NCBI GenBank assembly: GCA_016713325.1
Contig: JADJPJ010000027.1
Span: forward strand, 56,849-120,848
From: Candidatus Flexifilum affinis
GTDB taxonomy: Bacteria > Chloroflexota > Anaerolineae > Aggregatilineales > Phototrophicaceae
Direction: 5' to 3'
Length of the DNA: 64,000 nt
Notes under the pieces: generated by a model
Database searches by the model: none
What the model was told of the DNA's origin: nothing
The model's input: only the letters and a program-made list of their open reading frames with translations
Program-made: the position numbers and the translations under genes
Shown here: positions 56,447 to 64,000 of the stretch, one piece after another
Numbering within the stretch: the first letter of the stretch is position 1
Layout of the letters: each line of letters starts with the position of its first letter

Positions 56447-57908
56447 TCAGCCGCCTTCAGCCGCCAGCTCCAGATACACATCCGATCCCACCGCTTCGGC
56501 CGTCCAGCCACGCAGGCCGTTGACCTCGACGAAGCGCCAGCGTACGCCCTGGGCGCACAGAGAGGGATTGCTTCTGCCGCCGTTCATCACGGCGAACGAC
56601 TCGCCCTCCCCGATCTGCCCCAGCACTGGCGCGTCGCGACGCGGAGCCGCCCTTAGATTGTTCGCCCCGCTGCCGGGGATCACCCGCAACACGCGGTTCG
56701 ACCAGGTGACAGGCAGCGCCTCCGCCGCCGGGCAAAAGGTGGCATCGGAACCCATCGGCGCGAGGCTGCGCAGGATGGGTAACCTCTCGACCCGGAAGTC
56801 CGGCAGAGCCAGCAGGCTCAGCCGTTCGTCGCGCAGGTGCAACCCGCCATCGACCCACTGGAACGGCACCGTGCCCAGGAAAGCGAGCATCTCGCCGCCA
56901 GCGGTGTAGGCGATTTGTGCGGACATGGCGATTTCAGCGGTTTCCCCTGCGGACCGGGAAGCAGCGTCCGCCAATTATCCTCGTAGACAGGCGGCATCCA
57001 ATCCTGCGTGGTGTCGACGGGCGTCAGCGCCAGGATCTGATCCGCCGGTGTGATCGCGTCGGTCGACGGGTCGAGCAGGTAGCGATCTTCGCCGGTCTCG
57101 TTCGGGATCGTGAAGGTCAGCATGGGCGTGCCGTTCTGATTCACCCACACCGGGAAGGCATTGTCCAGCATCTCCTGTGTCGGCGGCAGGGGCGCCCGGT
57201 CCAGCAGGGTCCCGTCCGCATCGTAGACCAGCACGACGATCTCGTCGGCAACGCAGACATCCGTCGCGCTCGGCTTCACCGATCGCAGTGCGATGCCGCC
57301 GGCGCCCCAGTCGATATCGACGGCCAGATCGACGCCGCACAGGATGTCGCCCTCCAGTGTCGCGAGGACGCGCGTCTCCGCGGTCTCCACATCATGAACC
57401 AGCAGTCGCTTCGGTTTCCCCTCACTCCAGATGAAATCGCTCCAGGCGATCTGCCGGCCGTCCGGTGACCAGGTGGCATACGACAGGAACAGGCCGTAGT
57501 CGCCATTATTTCGCTCGGCGTCGGACAGGTTGTTCGGCGGTGTGGTATCGACGGAGATGCGCTGCGCCGCGCCGGTCGTCAGGTCGCAGACCCACAGGTC
57601 ACCGGAGGGCGAGGGCGCATAGCCTTGGTTCAGCATCGACCGCTCGAAGACGTAGAAGGCCAGCCAGCGGCGGTCGGGCGAGCGCAGAAGGGGCTGCCAG
57701 GGCACCAGCGCGTTGTCCGCGCCGAAGTCACAGCCATCGTAGAGAGTGAGCGTCTCCGTCGAGGTGCGGTAAACGTACAGGTCGCCCCACTGGAGACGAA
57801 CAGCGCGTCCTGCGGCAGATCCTGCAAGACGGGCTGTGCGGCAGTCGAAAGGCCAATCGAGAAGGTGGTAAGGAGAAGGAGGGCGAGTATTGCGCGAAGG
57901 CGAGGCAT
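56447..57908 (-). CDS. Secreted beta-propeller and SH3-domain protein (two frameshifts)
   Basis: The ATG at 57908 begins a signal peptide (RLRAILALLLLTTFSIGLST). At about 57792 a base is missing in a G run; the frame resumes GDLYVYRTSTETLTLYDGCD. A TolB-like propeller follows (WQPLLRSPDRRWLAFYVFER, WSPDGRQIAWSDFIWSEGKP). A second break near 56930 leads into AEIAMSAQIAYTAGGEMLAF and a C-terminal SH3b domain (NLRAAPRRDAPVLGQIGEGE, GLRGWTAEAVGSDVYLELAA). Reconstructed length is about 486 residues. It resembles the other secreted SH3 protein at 50294 in design, so this organism seems to use several such envelope proteins. Confidence 0.8.
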
Positions 57909-58002
57909 GACGCGGCGGCTCCTGAGGTGGGCGGCGGCGAAGACTACAACACCATCATACTCCGCTTCAGGGACGGGTGCGCTAAATCGCCGCGGGATGT
58001 TC

Positions 58003-58008
58003 TATAAT
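58003..58008 (+). promoter_or_regulatory. Probable -10 box of deoC
   Basis: TATAAT lies 56 bases before the deoC ATG, which itself has AAGGTGG 5 bases upstream. No clear -35 box is present. The rest of the 57909-58063 gap is unremarkable. Confidence 0.5.
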
Positions 58009-58063
58009 GTCAGAAAACACCGTCGCATTCGCCACCAACCGGCAGTGGGTTTAAAGGTGGATC

Positions 58064-59086
58064 ATGCTCTCCTTTACGTCGCCTACTTCAGCAGACCAAA
58101 ACAGCTATTCGCAGAACGGCGCGCAACCGCACGGCACCGGCATGCCGCTCGACCTCGGTTGGGTGATGGACGCCCACGTCAACCTGAGCGCCACCGAACG
58201 CCGCGCCGCCACCCTGGGCACGCGCCGGTCCGTAAAAAAGGAATGGCAGGCGGCCTGGCTGCTGCGGGCCATCACCTGCATCGACCTGACCACCCTCAGC
58301 GGTGACGACACCCCCGGCAACGTCCGCCGGCTGTGCGCCAAAGCCCGCCAGCCCGTCCGCCCTGACCTGCTGGAGGCGCTCGGCATCGTTGGGCAGGGAG
58401 ACGCCGATCTGACCATCACCACCGGCGCCGTTTGCGTCTATCACGCCCGCGTCGCCGATGCCGTCAAGGCGCTGGAGGGGACGAACATTCCGGTTGCCGC
58501 CGTCTCGACCGGCTTCCCGGCCGGCCTCAGCCCGCTCCACCTGCGCATCCAGGAGATCCGCGAGTCGGTGGCCGCCGGTGCCCGCGAGATCGACATCGTC
58601 ATCAGCCGCGAGCACGTCCTGACCGGCAACTGGGAAGCGCTCTACGACGAGGTGCAGCAGTTCCGAGAGGCCTGCGGGCCAGCGCACATGAAGTCGATCC
58701 TGGCCACCGGCGACCTGGGCACCCTGCGCAACGTCGCCCGCGCCAGCCTGGTCTGCATGATGGCCGGCGCCGATTTCATCAAGACCTCGACCGGCAAGGA
58801 GAGCGTCAACGCCACGCTGGAAGTCGGCCTCACCATGTGCCGCATGATCCGCGCCTACCAGGAGCGGACCGGCCACAAGATCGGCTTCAAGCCGGCGGGC
58901 GGCATCCGTACCGCCAAGCAGGTGATGAACTGGCAAATCCTCATGAAAGAGGAGTTGGGCGACGACTGGCTGTTCCCGAATCTGTTTCGGGTGGGGGCCA
59001 GCGCCCTGCTGACCGACATCGAGCGCCAGCTTTCGCACCACGTCACCGGACGCTACGCCGCCGAACACTACATGCCGATGGGATAG
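58064..59086 (+). CDS. deoC: Deoxyribose-phosphate aldolase, long eukaryote-like type
   Basis: This 340-residue aldolase cleaves 2-deoxyribose-5-phosphate to glyceraldehyde-3-phosphate and acetaldehyde. Conserved parts are CIDLTTLSGDDTPGNVRRLC, TGFPAGLSPLHLRIQEIRES, EIDIVISREHVLTGNWEALY, HMKSILATGDLGTLRNVARA, DFIKTSTGKESVNATLEVGL (Schiff-base Lys) and GFKPAGGIRTAKQVMNWQIL. It is longer than the 250-260 residue E. coli enzyme and resembles the animal DERA form. The aldehyde dehydrogenases at 60.6-63.0 kb could oxidise the acetaldehyde. It is the first gene of the operon. Confidence 0.95.
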   Translation: MLSFTSPTSADQNSYSQNGAQPHGTGMPLDLGWVMDAHVNLSATERRAATLGTRRSVKKEWQAAWLLRAITCIDLTTLSGDDTPGNVRRLCAKARQPVRPDLLEALGIVGQGDADLTITTGAVCVYHARVADAVKALEGTNIPVAAVSTGFPAGLSPLHLRIQEIRESVAAGAREIDIVISREHVLTGNWEALYDEVQQFREACGPAHMKSILATGDLGTLRNVARASLVCMMAGADFIKTSTGKESVNATLEVGLTMCRMIRAYQERTGHKIGFKPAGGIRTAKQVMNWQILMKEELGDDWLFPNLFRVGASALLTDIERQLSHHVTGRYAAEHYMPMG

Positions 59087-59104
59087 AGGGCAGGAGGTCT
59101 GCAC

Positions 59105-60502
59105 ATGGTCACCCAGACGGCTGCGGCACCCGCGACTTCGTCCCAGATCCCCGCGCCAGCGCGCATTCTGGCGCTGGCGGCAGTGCTCCTGGCAGCCTTC
59201 GCGCTGCGTGTGGGCAGCCTCCAGGCAGCCGATCTCAACATCGATGAGTCATGGTCCTACGTCCACAGCTATTACATTGCCTATCCCGCCGATTTCAGCC
59301 TGACGCAGATCCTCGCCCCGGAACCGAATAATGCCCTGCATCTGCTCCTGGCTTCGGCATTTCTGCGCATGTCGCCAAACAGCCTGGGCATCCGGCTGCT
59401 TTCGGTGCTGGCTGGGGTGTGCGTCGTGGCGCTCAGCGCCCGCCTTGCCTTTCGTTTGTCTGGATCGTCTGGATTATATGGACGCCGGGCAGCGCTGCTC
59501 ACTGCCGGCCTGACAGCGTGCGCCGTGGACATGGCGGCGCAGTCGCAGATCGCTCGCCCCTACATGCTGGCGGCGATGTTCGCGCTGTTGGCGGTCGTGG
59601 GCGGCATCGAAACCGCTGGCGGCTAAACCTGTACGGAGGCGTCCGCGCCCTGCTGTTCCATATCGGCGTCCTGCCGATTCTGCTGGCGCGACAGCCTCGC
59701 GCTCTTCAACACCTGAGGAGGGGAGCGCCCGCGCGCCGGGGGCGATGGATTTTCAGCCGCGTCATCGTCTATGGCACGGCGTTGCTGATCGCTTACATGG
59801 TCTACATCCGCCAGCCGATTCACGTCATCAGTTCCGGTCAGCAGGTCCCACGCTTCGACGAAGTGCTGCGCCATCTCATCGGCGCACTTTTCGGCGATCT
59901 GACGCTCGCTGCAGAGGGGCTGATCGCCGTGCTGATCGTCGGCGCGATGCTCCGCTTTCGTCTGAAGCAGAACCGCCTGCCCCTGCTGTGGATCGGTCTC
60001 GCCTACATCCTGCTGATCATCCTGGCGGTTGCCGCCGGCGGGGCGCTCAAATGGCTGCATCTCACCCATGTCGCCGTCGCCCTAGCGCTGATCATCGCCG
60101 CTCTTGCCGCGCCGTTGCCGCGCCTGGGGCGCTGGTCGGTGAGCGTGGCTGTCTGTGCGCTGTGCGCAGCCCAGTGCATCAGCTCTCTTGCTTCGCCGTT
60201 CCGCTACTACAGCGCGGTCGGAGATGCTTTGTCCTCTGTGACGCCTGATGACGCTCCATCTATCTTCAGCACAGGACGGTGCTGTGGGCGGTACACAGCT
60301 CAAGCAACCCGGCGAATGCCGACCGCTTTTCGGGCTGCTCGACGGCGCTGTCCCACTCGACGGTTCTCTGTGCTCGGAGCAGATCGGCTGGCAGCCTGCT
60401 GCGCCGTCTGCCTGCAGCGCTGTGGTGTGGACCGACGGCGAACTGCGCCTGCTGCGCTGCCATCCTGACCGACTGCGCACACGTTGGTTTGTGTTACACT
60501 GA
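59105..60502 (+). pseudogene. Integral-membrane glycosyltransferase (GT39/ArnT/PMT-like), frameshifted
   Basis: The ATG at 59105 lies 18 bases after deoC. The first frame has a membrane helix and the ADLNIDESWSYVHSYYIAYP segment, with an Asp-Glu pair in the first outer loop as in dolichyl-phosphate-mannose-type transferases (GT-C fold), ending at 59625. The second frame continues with helices (RVIVYGTALLIAYMVYIRQP, GLIAVLIVGAMLRFRLKQN, LWIGLAYILLIILAVAAGGA) to about 60245. A third short frame ends at 60502. Some middle sequence may be deleted, because the total is shorter than usual. Its place inside a deoC-ALDH unit is odd. Confidence 0.7.
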
Positions 60503-60566
60503 TCACGAGGCTTTTCACCGGAGCGCTGGTGTTTGCGGCTGTGAAGAAAAGTCGGGAATCCTCCTC

Positions 60567-62103
60567 ATGAACGTTGCAGAGATATTCCAAACAATGTCAT
60601 ACGGCCCCGCCCCCGAAGCGGCGGATATCGCCCAGACCTGGCTGGAGCGGCCATGAGCGCCAGTTCGACCTGGTCATCGACAACCAGTGGACGCCGCCGA
60701 AGTCCGGCCGCTATCTGGAAAGTTTCGCCCCGGCCACCGGCGAACGGCTCGCCCAGTATGCCGACGCCGGTGAAGAGGACATCAACGCCGCCGTGACCGC
60801 CGCGCGGGTCGCCTCCAGACCTGGCGCAGCGCCCGGCCACGTCCGCGCCCGGCACATACGCCGTCGCCCGCGTGGTGCAGAAGCACGCCCGCCTGCTGGC
60901 CGTGCTGGAGGCGCTGGACAACGGCAAGTCGATCCGCGAGACGCGCGACCTCGACGTGCCGCTAGTCGTCCGCCACCTTCTATCACCACGCCGGCTGGGC
61001 GCAGTTGATGGAACGCGAGCTGGACGGCTACCAGCCGGTCGGCGTGGTCGGCCAGATCATCCCCTGAACTTCCCGCTGCTGATGCTGGCCTGGAAGGTGG
61101 CCCCGGCCATCGCCATGGGCAACACCGTCGTCATCAAGCCGGCGCCGGCCACCAGCCTGACCGCCCTGCTGTTCGCCGAAATCCCTGGTCGAGGCCGGGC
61201 TGCCGCCGGGCGTGGTCAACATCGTCACCGGCGGCGACCAGACCGGCGCGCTGATCACGGCGCACCCCGGTTTCGACAAGATCGCCTTCACCGGCTCGAC
61301 CGAAGTCGGCCGCATCATCCGCCGCGCCACCGCCGGCAGCGGCAAGCGCCTGTCGCTGCAGCTGGGCGGCAAGTCGCCGTTCATCGTCTTCGACGATGCC
61401 CAGGACGCCGCCATCGAGGGCTGGTCGATGCCATCTGGTTCAACCAGGGGCAGGTCTGCTGCGCCGGTTTCGCGCCTGCTGGTGCAGGAGAGCGTCGCCG
61501 AGACTTTCCTGAACAAAGTGCGCCGCCGCATGGAGCCAGCTGCGCGTCGGCACCCGCTCGACAAGAGCATCGACATGGGCGCCATCGTCGACGCCCGTGC
61601 AGCACCGACACCATCGACCGCTGGGTGCAGCGCGGCCTGGCCGAAGGGGCCGACGTCTTCCAGGCAGAATGCCCGCTGCCGGACCAGGCTGCTGGTACCC
61701 GCCCACGCTGATCACCAACGTCAGCTCGGCCTCCAGCGGTTGTCCAGGAGGAGATCTTCCGGGCCGGTCGTGGTCGCGATGACTTTCCGCACGCCGAGCG
61801 AGGCCATCGCCCTGGCCAACAACACCAAGCTACGGCCTGGCGGCGAGCGTCTGGAGCGAGAACATCAACCTCGCCCTGGACGTGGCCGGGAAGGTCCAAG
61901 CCGGATCGGTCTGGGTCAACTGCACCAACCTGTTCGACGCGGCGTCAGGGTTCGGCGGCTTACCGCGAGCGGCTACGGGCGTGAGGGCGGCCGGGAAGGG
62001 CTGTACAGTACGTCCGCCCGACCTGGCAGCCGCGTCCGCCAGCCCGGTCGCCGATGGCCCGAGAGTCGAGTTCACGCCAAATCCGGCCCCCGCGCGCCGA
62101 TGA
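60567..62103 (+). pseudogene. Aldehyde dehydrogenase 1 of the deoC operon, many frameshifts
   Basis: The ATG at 60567 begins MNVAEIFQTMSYGPAPEAAD. Recognisable pieces appear in changing frames: FDLVIDNQWTPPKSGRYLES, ATGERLAQYADAGEEDINAA, RLLAVLEALDNGKSIRETRD, MLAWKVAPAIAMGNTVVIKP (NAD site Lys), VNIVTGGDQTGALITAHPGF, DKIAFTGSTEVGRIIRRATA, LSLQLGGKSPFIVFDDAQDA (catalytic Glu region), FNQGQVCCAG (catalytic Cys), and a C-terminal SVWVNCTNLFDAASGFGG. It ends at a TGA overlapping the next ATG (ATGA). It would oxidise acetaldehyde. The density of indels, about ten, is the highest in the window together with the next gene. Confidence 0.8.
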
Positions 62104-62970
62104 ACAGCAGACCAATCGCCCCCGGCCTGCCGACCTCGACCGCACCGCCAAGCTCTTCATCGGCGGCAAGCAGCGGCGCGCGGATGGCAACTACACGCGC
62201 CCGGTGCTCGCCGCCGACGGGCAGGTCATCGGCCAGGCGGCCGTCCCAACCGCAAGGACATCCGCGACGCCGTCGAGGCCGCCGTCAAAGCCGCGCCGGG
62301 TTGGGGGCAAGAACGGCCACGCCCGCGCGCAGATCGTCTACTACATCGCCGAAAATCTGAGCGCTCGCGCCGAATTCGCCGAGCGCCTCCCCGCCTGACA
62401 GGGCGACGCTCAAGAGCGCGAAGCAGGAGGTCGACGCCTCCATCGACCGGCTGTTCACCTACGCCGCCTATGCCGAAAAGTTCGGCGGCACGGTGCAGGA
62501 GACGCCCCTGCGCGGCCTGGCCATCGGCCTGCACCAGCCGGTCGGCGTGATCGGCATGGTCTGCTTGCGGACGAGATTCCCGCTGCTAGCCTTCGTCGCT
62601 GGTCGCCCCCGCCATCGCGTGGCAACACGGTCGTCGCCCTCCCCCCGGCGGCGCCACGCCGTGGTCGCGACCGACTTCTACCAGGTGCTGGAGACGACCG
62701 ACGTGCCGGCCGGCGTGATCAACATCGTCACCGGCGACCGCGATCACCTGAGCAAGACGTTGGTCGAGCACGACGACGTCGACGCGATGTGGTACTTCGG
62801 CGACGCCGCAGGCTGCGCCATGGTCGAGGAGCTTTCGGCCTACAACATGAAGCGCACCTTCGTCGGCTACGGCGCGCCGCGCGACTGGCTCGATCCGCAC
62901 CAGGGCGCGGGCGAAGAGTATCTGCGTGAAGCGACGCAGGTCAAGAACGTCTGGCTACCGACGGGAGTAG
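62100..62970 (+). pseudogene. Aldehyde dehydrogenase 2 of the deoC operon, many frameshifts
   Basis: The ATG at 62100 is coupled to the previous TGA. Pieces: LDRTAKLFIGGKQRRADGNY, VLAADGQVIGQA, AQIVYYIAENLSARAEFAER, ASIDRLFTYAAYAEKFGGTV, GLAIGLHQPVGVIGMVC, then INIVTGDRDHLSKTLVEHDD, VDAMWYFGDAAGCAMVEELS and GYGAPRDWLDPHQGAGEEYL. About 290 residues in all, so it is shorter than a normal ALDH. The natural end is probably the TAG at 62968-62970; the literal frame runs on to 63062 through repeats. Known deoC-linked second ALDHs have this divergent C-terminus, and a classical catalytic Cys is not evident. Confidence 0.75.
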
Positions 62971-63061
62971 AAACCTCACCCCCGCTCGCTCCGCTCAGCC
63001 GCCCCTCTCCACGCGGAAGGCGGGAACTGAGGACTTTCGGGGTGGCAGAGGAGTACGCGTA

Positions 63062-63081
63062 GGGCAGTTCGCGAACCGCCC
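63062..63081. repeat. Palindrome related to the 54.9 kb repeat
   Basis: GGGCAGTTCG followed by CGAACCGCCC differs from 54934-54953 at 2 of 20 positions. Upstream, 62973-63020 has a C-rich stretch of the kind found at 845-885 in the other orientation. From about 63090 to 63410 the DNA is less GC-rich than the rest of the window; no frame there is convincing. Confidence 0.5.
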
Positions 63082-63410
63082 GCCGTGCTAACGTAAATCG
63101 TGGATGGTCGCGCGCAAAGGTGGTGGCGGATTGAGTGATCAAAGCAGACGACAGAAAGCGCTTTCGAAAGATTGCCCAAAACCCCAGAACATCCGTTTCG
63201 GACTTGAAGTGACTGCTTGAGTTGGATTCGAACTCAAGCTGCACAAGGCTGACCATCAATTCATTTTGTGGGCATGATAGGATGAAAGTCACAGTGGTCA
63301 TCCCATTCCGCAAGCAACCCAAGAAATCTACGTCAAAGAACACGCTTGCCATCTGGAAGCTCGAATCGCTCAGCGTGGATGAAACGTTATGGAAAGCGAT
63401 ACTGAACATG

Positions 63411-63643
63411 ATGGAACAGGAACACTTGAGTAGTACAAGTCTCTGCCATACACCATCGAACTCACCCCGACGAAGACGGGGTGTAACAACCGCGATTCCC
63501 CTTCTGAAAGGATGTATGACGCAGGGCGACAGCCGCCCGGAAGCGCTGGCGATGATCGACGAAGCCAGGGACCTCTGGCTGGAAGCGGCTTGAAGAGAGA
63601 ACATTTCCGCATCCCAGAACCGACCGGGGTCATTTCATCGTGA
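63411..63643 (+). pseudogene. HicB-like antitoxin relic (several frameshifts)
   Basis: In shifting frames one reads YKSLPYTIELTP, then TTAIPLLKGCMTQGDSRPEA, LAMIDEARDLWLEAA, then LKREHFRIPEPTG up to a TGA at 63641-63643. This matches the HicB/UPF0150 pattern (beta strands, then GCMTQGDTxEEAL, then a helix). No HicA toxin gene is seen next to it. At least two indels break it. It is a degraded solitary antitoxin or a victim of the same indel errors as the genes before it. Confidence 0.55.
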
Positions 63644-63689
63644 TGCGGCGTATAATGTATGGAAGACATACAGGCAGATCACATAGACG

Positions 63690-64000
63690 ACGCACCTCAA
63701 CTCCGAAGAGGCGCTGGCATTAGCACTCCGGCTTGCGCCCAGGGGGCGGCTTCAGCAGATTGAGCGGAGTAGCCGCTTCTATGGGGGATAAGAAATCGCC
63801 GCGCCCCTTTGCCGTTGAACCATCGTCTGAAGAACACTGAGGCGAAACCTTCTGCGCTTGCTGGATGAAATCAGCCCTATCGAGCTGGTTCACCCGGAGA
63901 TCGAAGAATTCCCGTCGTGGGTGAAGAGCGCTCCGGCGCGAGGAGCGGGAACGTCGGCTGAACGACCTCGCCAGCTGGGGCAGGAGATGGACAAACAGGA
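63690..64000 (+). pseudogene. Degraded small protein gene, unrecognised (runs off the window)
   Basis: The frame from about 63699 reads LNSEEALALALRLAPRGRLQ and QIERSSRFYGG and stops at 63792. Further on, LLRLLDEISPIELVHPEIEE and FPSWVKSAPA appear in one frame, and REERERRLNDLASWGRR in another. The sum looks like one small helical protein of about 100 residues, perhaps an antitoxin-like partner in the style of the HicB relic. A TATAAT word is at 63650-63655. I do not recognise a named family. Confidence 0.35.

Noticed and set aside
62867..63604. 245-codon open frame on the minus strand at the end of the window
   Set aside because: It crosses ALDH2, the repeats and the HicB relic in antisense; Ser- and Leu-rich with no recognisable domain or start signal.

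Overview
The window is GC-rich (about 60%) and gene-dense. It is most consistent with a chromosome segment from an uncultured Chloroflexota (Anaerolineae-like) bacterium. This assignment is an inference from gene style: secreted proteins with Pro/Thr linkers, TIR-WD40 and thrombospondin-3/WD40 proteins, a eukaryote-type deoxyribose-phosphate aldolase followed by two aldehyde dehydrogenases, and abundant intergenic palindromes. I see no rRNA, tRNA, CRISPR array, phage or transposase gene.

Layout. 1-8.9 kb: end of a lactonase-like hydrolase, palindromic repeats, a secreted Ca-binding-repeat/WD40 protein, two Gfo/Idh/MocA sugar oxidoreductases with an MFS transporter, a MaoC-type hydratase and a MocR regulator. 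9-22 kb: a HEAT/transmembrane protein and a TIR-transmembrane-WD40 protein, ilvD, a Ser/Thr kinase, an MBOAT plus SGNH acylation pair, and an operon of a sensor kinase, a small ORF and a FrnE/DsbA-like protein whose first active-site cysteine codon is UGA. 22-48.7 kb: a large surface-polysaccharide locus with epimerases, a DegT aminotransferase, an initiating sugar-phosphate transferase, about a dozen glycosyltransferases, an O-antigen ligase/polymerase, a Wzm/Wzt ABC exporter, pyruvyltransferase, acetyltransferase, CapK/PaaK-like enzyme, nucleotidyltransferase and FkbM methyltransferase. 48.8-58 kb: secreted glycoside-hydrolase-like and SH3/CARDB proteins sharing an N-terminal module, an ABC-2 permease, a Fur regulator, another glycosyltransferase, a cupin, an MFS exporter and a secreted propeller/SH3 protein. 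58-64 kb: deoC, a broken membrane glycosyltransferase, two heavily frameshifted aldehyde dehydrogenases and relics of small genes.

How the genes work together. The central locus covers the expected steps of polysaccharide assembly: precursor making (epimerases, DegT), priming (WbaP-like transferase), chain building (GT2/GT4 enzymes), decoration (pyruvyl, acetyl and methyl groups), export (Wzm/Wzt) and ligation (O-antigen ligase). deoC plus two aldehyde dehydrogenases would form a deoxyribose-phosphate to acetyl-CoA route.

Quality caveat. At least 20 otherwise well-conserved genes or gene parts are interrupted by single-base indels, several of them in G or C homopolymers, and the two aldehyde dehydrogenases carry many. 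Much of this may be sequencing error, so gene ends given for such genes are my reconstruction. The best candidates for something new are the UGA-for-Cys FrnE-like gene with a SECIS-like hairpin, a composite four-hairpin intergenic element present in two diverged copies, and a run of glycosyltransferase genes flanked by two half-size GT-B proteins.
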